From contig NZ_JAKEVY010000001.1 in the NCBI RefSeq assembly GCF_021491375.1, forward strand, positions 930,001 through 994,000: 64,000 nt of DNA. Direction: 5' to 3'. This document shows positions 36,422 to 45,074 of the stretch, in pieces. This DNA comes from Flavihumibacter fluminis. GTDB lineage: Bacteria > Bacteroidota > Bacteroidia > Chitinophagales > Chitinophagaceae. Position numbers and translations under genes: made by a program. Numbering within the stretch: position 1 is the stretch's first letter; the number at the start of each line of letters is the position of its first letter. Under the pieces are notes generated by a model. The model saw nothing but the letters and a program-made list of their open reading frames with translations, had not been told where the DNA came from and did not search any database.

Positions 36422-37216
36422 TCATACCGCTACCGGCGCCTTTATCCCCGGATGACTCTGATACCCCACCAGTTCAAAATCCTCATACCGGAATCCAAAT
36501 ATATCTCTCACTTCCGGGTTGAGTTTTAGTTGCGGCAGGGGGAATGGAGTTCTGCTTAGCTGCAGTTTCACTTGTTCGAAATGATTGCTGTAGATATGTA
36601 CATCTCCAAAGCTGTGAATGAAATCCCCTGGTTCAAGGTCACATACCTGTGCCAGCATGAGTGTTAATATGGCATAAGATGCAATGTTAAAGGGTACACC
36701 CAGAAACACATCAGCCGATCGCTGGTACAACTGGCAACTGAGTTTGCCATTTGCTACATAAAACTGAAAGAGTGTATGACAAGGCATCAGGGCCATTTCG
36801 GGCAGATCGGCCACATTCCAGGCGCTGACGATCAACCGCCGGCTATCCGGATTGGTTTTTAGTTGTTTTACCAGGTCACTGATCTGGTCCACCACTTTTC
36901 CATCTTTCCCTTCCCAGGAACGCCATTGTTTTCCATAAACCGGTCCCAGTTCCCCATTTTCATCTGCCCATTCATCCCAGATGCTCACCCCATTTTCCTT
37001 GAGGTAGGCAATATTGGTAGAGCCCTGCAAAAACCAGAGTAACTCGTGGATAATACTTTTCAAATGAACTTTCTTAGTGGTGACAAGCGGAAAACCCTGC
37101 GATAGGTCAAACCGCATCTGGTAGCCAAAACAACTGATGGTGCCGGTTCCCGTGCGATCCGATTTCTCCACACCGTTCTCCAGGATATGTTGCAATAATT
37201 GATGATACTGTTGCAT
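36422..37216 (-). CDS. thyA: Thymidylate synthase
   Basis: 264 residues, the standard ThyA length. Makes dTMP from dUMP with methylenetetrahydrofolate. [19 protein letters not shown] is the N-terminal signature, [11 protein letters not shown] carries the catalytic Cys, and [20 protein letters not shown] binds dUMP. Paired with folA in the usual order. Confidence 0.98.
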   Translation of the reverse strand: MQQYHQLLQHILENGVEKSDRTGTGTISCFGYQMRFDLSQGFPLVTTKKVHLKSIIHELLWFLQGSTNIAYLKENGVSIWDEWADENGELGPVYGKQWRSWEGKDGKVVDQISDLVKQLKTNPDSRRLIVSAWNVADLPEMALMPCHTLFQFYVANGKLSCQLYQRSADVFLGVPFNIASYAILTLMLAQVCDLEPGDFIHSFGDVHIYSNHFEQVKLQLSRTPFPLPQLKLNPEVRDIFGFRYEDFELVGYQSHPGIKAPVAV

Positions 37217-37238
37217 GCTCGCAAGTTACAGATAAATT

Positions 37239-37280
37239 CACCCGACCGATGGCACCGGTCGGGTGTCACCGGTCGGGTGA
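37239..37280. repeat. 27-bp hairpin element copy 2 (inverted) plus a half copy
   Basis: 37239-37265 is the reverse complement of the 14080-14106 element except for two bases. It is followed at 37266-37280 by an extra half, TCACCGGTCGGGTGA. Located between thyA (-) and the fRMsr gene (+), again in a divergent promoter region. Confidence 0.88.
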
Positions 37281-37305
37281 GGGAAACTTGTGGAAACAAA
37301 ATGAT

Positions 37306-37313
37306 TAATTTTG
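37306..37313 (+). promoter_or_regulatory. -7 box TAATTTTG directly before a start codon
   Basis: Exact TAnnTTTG match; the ATG at 37318 begins four bases later, so the expected transcription start falls at or within the start codon. This suggests a leaderless mRNA for the sulfoxide reductase. Confidence 0.5.
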
Positions 37314-37317
37314 CACC

Positions 37318-37788
37318 ATGGCAGAAGACTTACAGATTTTGAAAGGCACCAAAGAAGAACAGTACCGTTCCCTGATTCCGCAGATTAAAGGTTTACTGGA
37401 TGGCGAAACAGATGAGATTGCCAACCTCGCCAATATAGCCGCCGCCCTGAAAGAGCAGTTTGGCTGGCTTTGGGTCGGTTTTTACCTTGTGAAAAACGGA
37501 CAACTGGTACTCGGACCTTTTCAGGGACCCGTTGCCTGCACCAGAATCCAATTGGGTCGTGGCGTTTGCGGTACGAGCTGGAAAGAAGCGCGCACACTGA
37601 TTGTACCCGATGTTGAGAAATTCCCCGGACATATTGCCTGCAGCAGCTTATCCAGGTCTGAAATCGTGGTTCCCCTGTTCCGCAACGGAGAAGTGATCGG
37701 GGTGCTGGATGTTGACAGTTCCGAATTAGATCAGTTCAACGAAACCGACCGCCGTTTTCTTGAAGAAATCGTTGCCCTTTTGCAGTAA
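37318..37788 (+). CDS. msrC: Free methionine-(R)-sulfoxide reductase (GAF-type fRMsr)
   Basis: 156 residues, a single GAF domain. Reduces free L-methionine-R-sulfoxide with thioredoxin. The three family cysteines are present: ACTRIQLGRGVCGTSW gives two and HIACSSLSRSEIVVPL the third (the catalytic one). Starts MAEDLQILKGTKEEQ. Monocistronic; a minus-strand coiled-coil gene converges on it. Confidence 0.93.
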   Translation: MAEDLQILKGTKEEQYRSLIPQIKGLLDGETDEIANLANIAAALKEQFGWLWVGFYLVKNGQLVLGPFQGPVACTRIQLGRGVCGTSWKEARTLIVPDVEKFPGHIACSSLSRSEIVVPLFRNGEVIGVLDVDSSELDQFNETDRRFLEEIVALLQ

Positions 37789-37822
37789 TCTCCCTGCCGG
37801 TAACCAACGGATACAGATAAAA

Positions 37823-38368
37823 TCAACCAACGGCCACCAGTGGAGAGGGTGCTTCACGATGCCCCTGCAGCCGTTCCATCCCCTGAACCAGTTGCTCCTG
37901 CAAACCGGAAAGAAAACGGGCCTGTTGCTGCAACCGATCCTGCAATCCATGTAGTTCAGCTTCTTTAACCTGTACTGTCTGCTTTAATTCCTGAAGCGCA
38001 TTTTCTTTGTGCTGCAATTCCTGGCGGATCTGCTCCTCGCGGGCTTCCACATCATGGTAATTACGAATCCGCTGCGAGAGTTGGTTCTGCAAAAATTCAA
38101 TCTGCAATTGTTTTTCCTGCAGCATGTCCTGCAAAAACCGAACATCCGTTTCTGTTTGTTTGAACTCCTGTTCCATAGCCTGGATTTTTATTTTTTGTGA
38201 AATGGTTTCGCGAATCTGCGCTTCCTGTGGATCCAGTTTTCTCCTTCGGCGATAATGCAACCACAGAACCCCAAAAAAAGTGAGTACGATTACGGGAATG
38301 CTGCAGATCACTACTACCTGCGCGTATCGTCCTACCTCGTAGGTAGTAACGGCCAATAACTGAATCAT
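37823..38368 (-). CDS. Membrane-anchored coiled-coil protein, function unknown
   Basis: 181 residues. N-terminal membrane helix at about 18-38 (VVVICSIPVIVLTFFGVLWL), a basic stretch YRRRRK, then a long coiled coil (about 50-165) of E/Q-rich heptads such as LQDMLQEKQLQIEFLQNQLS. The C-terminus is a short variable tail. No recognised family; could be a scaffold or cell-envelope linker (inference). Confidence 0.7.
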   Translation of the reverse strand: MIQLLAVTTYEVGRYAQVVVICSIPVIVLTFFGVLWLHYRRRRKLDPQEAQIRETISQKIKIQAMEQEFKQTETDVRFLQDMLQEKQLQIEFLQNQLSQRIRNYHDVEAREEQIRQELQHKENALQELKQTVQVKEAELHGLQDRLQQQARFLSGLQEQLVQGMERLQGHREAPSPLVAVG

Positions 38369-38471
38369 AGAAAGTAGTTTTGCGTAGAAGTCAACCCATG
38401 CTGCTTCTAACGCATCAACTATGGTACCAAAGCAAAAAAAAGTGGATAACTACCCCGGTTGTAAAAGGATT

Positions 38472-39695
38472 TTAACCTTTTGACCTGCGCTTTAATTCTT
38501 TCCGGATCAGGCTTAATTCTCTGCCGGTTTGTCCGGCTACCGAACTATTCTCCTGCGCGCGCCGCATCAGGTATGGAATCACATCGCCAATGGGGCCAAA
38601 TGGCAGGTATTTGCTAACCGGGCAATTAGCTTTTGCCAGGTTAAAGGTGATATGATCACTCATGCCGTACAACTGAGAAAAATGTATATGCGGATGGTTG
38701 TGTGAAAGCCCTTTTTGATCAAGCAACTGAACCGCATAGAGATTACTGTATTCATTGTGCGAGGCAACGATGGTTGCTATCCGCTCCAGGTGCTCAATGC
38801 AAAATTCAACCGCCCAGTTATAATCCCGGTCACACGCTTCCTTATTTGGCTGGATGGGCGAGCGGTAGCTCATTTCCTCCGCACGCTTTCGCTCTTTCTC
38901 CATATATGCGCCGCGTACCAGCTTGGCTCCGAGTATAAAATCCTTTTTCTCCGCCTGTTGATAACTGTCTTTCAGAAACTGTAACCGATCATGCCGATAC
39001 AACTGAACCGTATTGTAAACAATTGCCTTACCCTTATTGTACTTTTCCATCATCTGCATCACCAGCGCATCTACAGGATCCTGAATCCAGCTTTCTTCCG
39101 CATCAATCAATACACCCACCTGCTGCCTTGCCGCAGCATCACAGATCCGTTCCATACGTACCACTACCCGATTCCATTCGGCACGTTCTGATTCCCTCAA
39201 TACTTCAGTATGAACACGACCTTCAAAACCGCTTTTCGCCTGTGCTGCCGTATCCAGCTTTTCAAGCAAACCGAATCTTGCCAATCCCGTCACCTTGATA
39301 CTCATGAAGGGAACATTTGTTTGAGTGGCCGCATAATTCACCACTTTCAAAAACTCCTCACAGGCATGGTCCAGTCCGGCCTCACCATAATCACCTCCTT
39401 CCACACCATAATCAAGGATCACCTGTACTTTGTATTTACCCAGCAGGTTAGCAACGTTTGCGGTCTCCTCAAGGGTTTCACCCCCCACAAACTGTTCGAA
39501 TAAAGTATTTCGTATTACGCCTTTAACCGGCAATCCCGCTTTAATTGCCCAGGGAGTGATCCAGGTCCCTAATTTTACCAATGGGGCAAACCCCATAGAG
39601 CCAAAAAGAAAAGCCGCTTTTTTTAAGGCTTTATCAGATTTATAGGCAAACGCATTTTCAGTATTGTCGAAAGACAGTAGGGATTTTGGATCCAT
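38472..39695 (-). CDS. Proline dehydrogenase
   Basis: 407 residues from the ATG at 39695 (MDPKSLLSFDN); a longer frame upstream is not needed. FAD enzyme that oxidises proline to pyrroline-5-carboxylate. VQVILDYGVEGGDYGE, VTGLARFGLLEKL, VLIDAEESWIQDPVD, LVRGAYMEKERKRAEE and VASHNEYSNLYAV trace the TIM-barrel core. Stand-alone, not fused to the P5C dehydrogenase. Confidence 0.92.
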   Translation of the reverse strand: MDPKSLLSFDNTENAFAYKSDKALKKAAFLFGSMGFAPLVKLGTWITPWAIKAGLPVKGVIRNTLFEQFVGGETLEETANVANLLGKYKVQVILDYGVEGGDYGEAGLDHACEEFLKVVNYAATQTNVPFMSIKVTGLARFGLLEKLDTAAQAKSGFEGRVHTEVLRESERAEWNRVVVRMERICDAAARQQVGVLIDAEESWIQDPVDALVMQMMEKYNKGKAIVYNTVQLYRHDRLQFLKDSYQQAEKKDFILGAKLVRGAYMEKERKRAEEMSYRSPIQPNKEACDRDYNWAVEFCIEHLERIATIVASHNEYSNLYAVQLLDQKGLSHNHPHIHFSQLYGMSDHITFNLAKANCPVSKYLPFGPIGDVIPYLMRRAQENSSVAGQTGRELSLIRKELKRRSKG

Positions 39696-39729
39696 GCCGG
39701 TACATTGAGGCCGCAAAAATAAGGCAATT

Positions 39730-40446
39730 TCAGATCGCCTGGTGATTGAAAGGTTGGAGCACCATTTCACTTACCACCCCACTGGCAGGTTGCTGGCAGA
39801 GAAACCAGATCGCACGTGCAGCCTCTTCCGCTGTTACCATTTTATCTCTCTGCACGCGTAAATCAATAGTATCCCAAAAAGGCGAATCTACACCTCCCAG
39901 AAAAAGATTGGTAAAACGTACATCCGTACGCTTCAATTCTTCCCGGATACTTTGCAACATACCAACCAATCCATATTTGGATGCACTATAGGCAGCAGCA
40001 CCCGCCATAGGAACCTTTCCCAGAATTCCAGGAACATGAATGATCAGTCCTTTTTTCTTTGCCTTAAACTCCGGGAGGAATTTCCGGAGCAATAAAAATG
40101 GAGCAAACAAATTCAACTGCAGGGTATGCATAAACTCCTCAGAAGTCAACTGATCAGCCGGTTTGATAATACCAATACCAGAGGCATTTATGAGTACATC
40201 AATGGAAGGCATAACAGCAGTAAATTGCTGAAACAGCCGATCTGCTTCTGCTTCTTTGGTCAGATCCGCAGCCATCCAGTTTTGCGGATCCAGGTTCAGA
40301 CTATCAGCCAGTATTTTGAGTTTACTTTCCGTACGGCCCGTTAAAAACAAGTTCGCTCCCGAAGCCGCCAGCATTTTGGCTACAGCCTGACCGATTCCTC
40401 CTGTTGCACCTGCCAATAGTATCGATTTCCCTTTTATGGATTCCAT
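39730..40446 (-). CDS. Short-chain dehydrogenase/reductase
   Basis: 238 residues. Cofactor motif LAGATGGIGQAVAKMLAAS, structural INASGIGIIKPA, and active site AYSASKYGLVGML (Tyr, Lys). Substrate unknown. It diverges from the photolyase gene across a 50-base gap, so the two promoters are shared or adjacent; the pairing may be functional (inference). Confidence 0.92.
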   Translation of the reverse strand: MESIKGKSILLAGATGGIGQAVAKMLAASGANLFLTGRTESKLKILADSLNLDPQNWMAADLTKEAEADRLFQQFTAVMPSIDVLINASGIGIIKPADQLTSEEFMHTLQLNLFAPFLLLRKFLPEFKAKKKGLIIHVPGILGKVPMAGAAAYSASKYGLVGMLQSIREELKRTDVRFTNLFLGGVDSPFWDTIDLRVQRDKMVTAEEAARAIWFLCQQPASGVVSEMVLQPFNHQAI

Positions 40447-40496
40447 GAATCTGTTTTACCTAGCAACAAAGCGCATTGGTTTTTGTTTATTCCTGC

Positions 40497-41993
40497 ATGC
40501 AAAAGCAAGCTGTTCTGCTATTACCGAATCACCTTTTTGAAAAGCATCCCGCACTTCAAAAAGATCGTTTGATTGTTCTGATTGAAGAAGAATTATTCTT
40601 TAAACAATACGCATTTCACCAGCAGAAAATCCTGTTCCACCGGGCCAGCATGAAAGCTTTTGAAAGTGAATTAAAAGAGAAGGGGTATTCGACACTCTAT
40701 ATCAATTCCAATGAAAAAGCATCGGCCATTCGATTCCTGCACGAAGGTTTAAAAAAACAAAAGATAACCGATTTGCATCTATGTTATCCAGCAGATAACT
40801 GGGTGGAAAAACGCATCAAAGAAACAGCCCAAAAAAACAGGCTAAGCCTCCACTGGTATTCAAACCCTGGCTTTTTACTGCAACCTGCTGATGCCGACCT
40901 TCATTTCAATAAACGCAGTACTTTTTTTCAAACCGATTTTTATATCTGGCATCGTAAACAACTGAATCTCCTGCTGGATGAAAAAAAACAGCCCCTGGGC
41001 GGCAAATGGAGCTTTGACGCAGAAAACCGGGAAAAAATTCCCAAAGGTCTCAAAATACCTGCATTGCCGGTTACCCCAACAAATGCCTTTATCGATGAAG
41101 CAATCAATTATTGCGCAACCAACTTTCCAGATAACCCTGGCACTACCACCCATTTTAAATATGCCGTCACGCATAAGGATGCCCGTTACCAGTTACAACA
41201 ATTTCTGGAACAACGCCTGGCAGGTTTCGGCGCCTATGAAGACGCGATGCTGGAAAGCGAATCCTACCTTTTTCATAGTGTACTGACCCCCTACCTGAAT
41301 GCCGGATTGATTACTCCCGGAGAAATTATTGACCAGACCATTTCATTCGCCGGCAGAAATCAAATTCCGATGAATTCACTGGAAGGTTTTATCCGTCAAA
41401 TCATTGGGTGGCGTGAATTCATTCACCAGGTTTATTATCGAGCCGGCAGCCGCCAAAGAACCCGTAATTACTGGGGATTCATTCGCCCGATCCCACACCC
41501 ATTCTATACCGGAGAAACAGGCATTCATCCAATTGACAACGTAATAAAAAAATTACAGCACACTGCCTATAACCATCATATTGAGCGCCTCATGGTGTTG
41601 GGCAATTTTTTCCTGCTCTGCGAATTCGATCCCGATTCCGTGTACAAATGGTTCATGGAATTTTACATCGATAGTTATGATTGGGTAATGGTGCCAAATG
41701 TGTACGGGATGACGCAATTCGCTGATGGCGGACTTATGACTACCAAACCCTATATCAGCGGATCAAATTATCTACTGAAAATGGGCGACTGGAAAAAAGG
41801 GCCCTGGCAGGCTACCTGGGATGGATTGTTCTGGCGGTTCATGCATGTACATCGCGATTTTTTCCTCAGCAACCCACGCCTGGGAATGCTGGTAAAGACT
41901 TTTGATAAAATGGCTCCCGAAAAACAGGCTTTGCATCTTCAGCACGCAGAAGAATTTTTAAAACAACTCGACCAATGGAATCAACAACACTAA
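40497..41993 (+). CDS. Cryptochrome/photolyase-related protein, FeS-BCP-like without the Fe-S cysteines
   Basis: 498 residues from ATG 40497. Relative of bacterial (6-4) photolyases of the FeS-BCP/PhrB class: N-terminal antenna-like domain (AVLLLPNHLFEKHPAL), then the all-helical FAD domain (ESYLFHSVLTPYLNAGLITP, FIRQIIGWREFIHQVYYR, YDWVMVPNVYGMTQFADGG). In PhrB four cysteines hold a [4Fe-4S] cluster. Here the first position is Val349 (PIDNVIK) and the CxxC-and-C segment is replaced by the short GDWKKGPW (about 431-438). So the cluster is lost (inference from recalled family alignment). Its 3' end overlaps DUF2805 by 19 bases. Confidence 0.88.
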   Translation: MQKQAVLLLPNHLFEKHPALQKDRLIVLIEEELFFKQYAFHQQKILFHRASMKAFESELKEKGYSTLYINSNEKASAIRFLHEGLKKQKITDLHLCYPADNWVEKRIKETAQKNRLSLHWYSNPGFLLQPADADLHFNKRSTFFQTDFYIWHRKQLNLLLDEKKQPLGGKWSFDAENREKIPKGLKIPALPVTPTNAFIDEAINYCATNFPDNPGTTTHFKYAVTHKDARYQLQQFLEQRLAGFGAYEDAMLESESYLFHSVLTPYLNAGLITPGEIIDQTISFAGRNQIPMNSLEGFIRQIIGWREFIHQVYYRAGSRQRTRNYWGFIRPIPHPFYTGETGIHPIDNVIKKLQHTAYNHHIERLMVLGNFFLLCEFDPDSVYKWFMEFYIDSYDWVMVPNVYGMTQFADGGLMTTKPYISGSNYLLKMGDWKKGPWQATWDGLFWRFMHVHRDFFLSNPRLGMLVKTFDKMAPEKQALHLQHAEEFLKQLDQWNQQH

Positions 41994-42256
41994 CCACTGC
42001 AGAGATAGATCGTATTATTGAAATGGCCTGGGAAGACCGCACCCCGTTTGAGGCCATCGAATTTCAATTCGGTTTGTCAGAACAACAAACCATCCAGCTC
42101 ATGCGAAGAGAAATGCTTCCTTCCAGTTTTAAACGCTGGCGTAAAAGGGTACAATCCAGGAAAACCAAACATTTCATGAAACGGGAGGAGGCAGTTCAAC
42201 GATTCAAATGTTCCCGTCAACGTACAATAAGTCTCAATAAAATAAGCAAACGTTAA
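41975..42256 (+). CDS. TIGR03643/DUF2805 family protein
   Basis: 93 residues. EIDRIIEMAWEDRTPFEAIE, FGLSEQQTIQLMRREMLPSS and FKRWRKRV are the family hallmarks. The composition is basic and helix-rich, and the FGLSEQQTIQLMRRE segment looks like a helix-turn-helix, so nucleic acid binding is plausible. Starts within the photolyase gene and ends four bases before the FAD-domain gene, indicating one operon. Function unreported as far as I know. Confidence 0.88.
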   Translation: MESTTLTTAEIDRIIEMAWEDRTPFEAIEFQFGLSEQQTIQLMRREMLPSSFKRWRKRVQSRKTKHFMKREEAVQRFKCSRQRTISLNKISKR

Positions 42257-42260
42257 CCAG

Positions 42261-43361
42261 ATGGATGGCAACTTCCCCACCGATTATCAAAGCATATTGG
42301 AACGGGTTCATTCCGTTTCACCTCAGCAATATGGAAAAACCAGGAACTACCTGAACGGATCCGTCACCTATCTTTCTCCTTATATTTCAAGAGGAGCTAT
42401 TACCCTACCAGAAATTTGGGACCTTCTCAAAAAAGATGGTCACACGTTAAAAAATGCTTACAAACTGGTACAGGAACTCGCCTGGCGTGAATTCTTTCAA
42501 CGCTGCTGGTGGCAATTCGGCGATCGCATCTGGGAAGATATCCGGAACCCCCAGTATCCGGTTTCCCACCATGAAATTCCGGATGCACTCATCCATGCAG
42601 GAACGGGTATTAATGCCATCGATGAGGGAATCAAAAATCTCTACAAAACCGGATATCTGCACAATCATCTTCGTATGTACATCGCCGGTATAACCTGCAA
42701 TCTGGGACGGGCACATTGGAAAGCTCCTTCAAAATGGATGTACTACCACCTGCTTGATGGTGACCTTGCCAGTAATACACTTAGCTGGCAATGGGTAGCC
42801 GGAACTTTCTCTTCCAAAAAATACATTGCGAACCAGGAAAACATCAACCAATACCTGAATAGTAAACAGAGCGGAACCTTTCTTGATCATTCCTACGATG
42901 AAATCTTCAACCAGGAAATTCCGCAAAGCCTCAAATGCACACAACCCCTCAGCCTCCAAACCACCTTACCGGATACTGCACCTCCTAATATTCGTACTGA
43001 TAAGCCTGTGCTGATCTATACCTCTTATTGGCTTAATCCAAATTGGCGAAAAGAACAATCGGCCAACCGGATCTTATTATTGGATCCCAAGCATTTCAGC
43101 CAGTACCCCGTTAGCAAAAAAGTATTGGACTTTATACTGGAACTGGCCGTTGATCTGATCCCGGATATACAGATCGTTACCGGATCACCGGAAGATTTTC
43201 CTGAGCTGCTGCAGTGCCCTTCGATCCATACCATGGATCATCCCCTGACCCGGCACTACCCTGGTGAGAAGGATGCTTATCCCTGGTTAATTCCGGGTTA
43301 CACAGGAAAACTTTCTTCCTTTTTTAACTTCTGGAAAAAAGCAGAAAACCTCTTGAAATAA
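42261..43361 (+). CDS. Photolyase/cryptochrome-like FAD-domain protein with C-terminal antenna-like domain
   Basis: 366 residues. Residues 1-240 are the FAD-binding half of the photolyase family: TYLSPYISRGAITLPEIWDL, LAWREFFQRCWWQFG, KTGYLHNHLRMYIAG and NTLSWQWVAGTFSS. No antenna domain precedes it. After a linker, residues 248-366 form an alpha/beta segment (PVLIYTSYWLNPNW, RILLLDPKHFSQYPVSKKVL, IQIVTGSPEDFPELL) that looks like the usual N-terminal photolyase domain moved to the C-terminus. DNA repair versus light sensing cannot be told from sequence. Confidence 0.82.
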   Translation: MDGNFPTDYQSILERVHSVSPQQYGKTRNYLNGSVTYLSPYISRGAITLPEIWDLLKKDGHTLKNAYKLVQELAWREFFQRCWWQFGDRIWEDIRNPQYPVSHHEIPDALIHAGTGINAIDEGIKNLYKTGYLHNHLRMYIAGITCNLGRAHWKAPSKWMYYHLLDGDLASNTLSWQWVAGTFSSKKYIANQENINQYLNSKQSGTFLDHSYDEIFNQEIPQSLKCTQPLSLQTTLPDTAPPNIRTDKPVLIYTSYWLNPNWRKEQSANRILLLDPKHFSQYPVSKKVLDFILELAVDLIPDIQIVTGSPEDFPELLQCPSIHTMDHPLTRHYPGEKDAYPWLIPGYTGKLSSFFNFWKKAENLLK

Positions 43362-43395
43362 GCGCTTTGTTTTATTTTCGGTCATTCGTTTACGT

Positions 43396-44496
43396 ATGAT
43401 CATTACACATATTGATATTTATCGCTACAGCATTCCAATGGAGCCTTTTACCATTGCTACGGGAACCATGGATTTTGCACAGAATCTGTTCATCCGCGTC
43501 CACACGGATGAAGGCATTTATGGTGTGGGAGAATGTTCCGCTTTCCCGATGATTGTGGGTGAAACGCAATCCACCTGTTATGTTATGGCACAGGATTTTG
43601 CCAAACTCTGGAAAGGAAAAGATCCCCTGGAGATTGCAGATCGAATGCAGGAACTCCATCTCTTTACTGCACGTAACTCTACCGTAAAGAGTGCGTTTGA
43701 TATGGCTCTTTACGATCTGGCCGCCAAAACGGCCGACCAGCCTTTATATCGTTTTCTCGGAGGAACCTCAACAATCCGGATTGAAACAGATCTTACCATT
43801 GGAATTGATACGGTGGAAATGATGGCAGCAAAAGCCGTTGCGTATGTTAGCAACGGAGTACGCATTATCAAGATCAAATTGGGTAAGGATCCAATTACCG
43901 ATATTGCCAGAGTGAAAGCGATCCGCGAAGCTGTTGGTGATGAAATTGTATTGCGAATTGATGCCAACCAGGGCTGGAGTTTCGAAGGCGCTGTGCAAGC
44001 ACTTACGGGGATGCAACCCTACAACATCCAGTTTTGCGAGCAACCCATGCGTACCTATAACGATCACCTGGGCCCGCAACTCAAAGCCCTCTCTCCCGTT
44101 CCTATAATGGCGGATGAGTCTGTTTTTGATCACCGGGATGCCATTCGCGTGATTGATTCGGACGCCTGTCAGTATGTGAATATCAAACTCTCGAAAAGCG
44201 GCGGACTGCTGGAAGCTATTGAAATCAATCGCGCCTGTGCCGATCGAAATATTCCCTGCATGATGGGTGGCATGCTCGAAAGCCGCCTGGCTGTTACCGC
44301 CTGTGCACATTTTGCTACGGCTCATCGTAATGTCGAATTTTATGATATGGACACCTGCCTGTTGGGGCATAAAGCAGATCCCGTTACAGGAGGCATCACC
44401 TACCACGGATTCCTGGTTGAACTGTCTGATGAGCCTGGATTAGGAGCAGATGTGGACGATTCATTCCTGCACGAGCTCGAGCAGATCAGGATCTGA
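43396..44496 (+). CDS. Dipeptide epimerase (L-Ala-D/L-Glu type), enolase superfamily
   Basis: 366 residues. Enolase-superfamily barrel with KxK in RIIKIKLGKD, metal ligands in RIDANQGW, FCEQPM and MADESV, the acid/base Lys in VNIKLSKSGG, and the DMDTCLL aspartates typical of dipeptide epimerases. It would epimerise L-Ala-D-Glu from murein tripeptide recycling or similar dipeptides; exact specificity unproven. Follows the photolyase cluster by 34 bases on the same strand. Confidence 0.87.
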   Translation: MIITHIDIYRYSIPMEPFTIATGTMDFAQNLFIRVHTDEGIYGVGECSAFPMIVGETQSTCYVMAQDFAKLWKGKDPLEIADRMQELHLFTARNSTVKSAFDMALYDLAAKTADQPLYRFLGGTSTIRIETDLTIGIDTVEMMAAKAVAYVSNGVRIIKIKLGKDPITDIARVKAIREAVGDEIVLRIDANQGWSFEGAVQALTGMQPYNIQFCEQPMRTYNDHLGPQLKALSPVPIMADESVFDHRDAIRVIDSDACQYVNIKLSKSGGLLEAIEINRACADRNIPCMMGGMLESRLAVTACAHFATAHRNVEFYDMDTCLLGHKADPVTGGITYHGFLVELSDEPGLGADVDDSFLHELEQIRI

Positions 44497-44558
44497 CTAA
44501 AAATCTGGCATCAAAGTTCCTAAACTGGCGTAGCTTGCGACCGGATAAAATCTAGCAT

Positions 44559-45074
44559 ATGCAAAAGAAAAAACCGGCTGAAAGCCAGGTAACCATGACA
44601 GAACTGGTATTACCCAACGATACCAATGTGTTTGGGAACCTGATGGGTGGACGGCTGATGTACTGGATGGATATCGCTGCAGCGCTGGCTGCTGGCAAGC
44701 ATTGTAATGCACCTGTGGTTACAGCTTCCGTGGATAATATCTCCTTTGAATCGCCTATCAAACTGGGCAATGTGGTACATATCGAAGCAAGAGTGACCCG
44801 CGCTTTTACTACCTCCATGGAAATCCACCTGAGTGTTTGGGGAGAAGACTTGACACATCAATACCGGTATAAAAGCAATGAAGCCTATTATACCTTCGTT
44901 GCGCTGGACCCAAATCGGAAACCCCGTCCTGTGCCTGTTTTAGAACCGGAAACAGAACAAGAGAAAAAATTGTATGATGGCGCCCTGCGCAGAAGACAAC
45001 TCCGGCTAATCCTGGGAGGAAAAATGAAGGCGGCAGATGCCACTGAATTGAAAGCGCTGTTCAGCGAAGCTTAA
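44559..45074 (+). CDS. Acyl-CoA thioesterase, hotdog fold
   Basis: 171 residues, YciA/cytosolic acyl-CoA hydrolase type. LVLPNDTNVFGNLMGGRLMYWMD contains the family NxFGxxxGG core, shown here as PNDTNVFGNLMGG; DNISFESPIKLGNVVHIEAR follows. Hydrolyses medium- or long-chain acyl-CoA. It converges on the plsC-like gene with a 4-base overlap, and the two act on the same acyl pool. Confidence 0.9.
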   Translation: MQKKKPAESQVTMTELVLPNDTNVFGNLMGGRLMYWMDIAAALAAGKHCNAPVVTASVDNISFESPIKLGNVVHIEARVTRAFTTSMEIHLSVWGEDLTHQYRYKSNEAYYTFVALDPNRKPRPVPVLEPETEQEKKLYDGALRRRQLRLILGGKMKAADATELKALFSEA

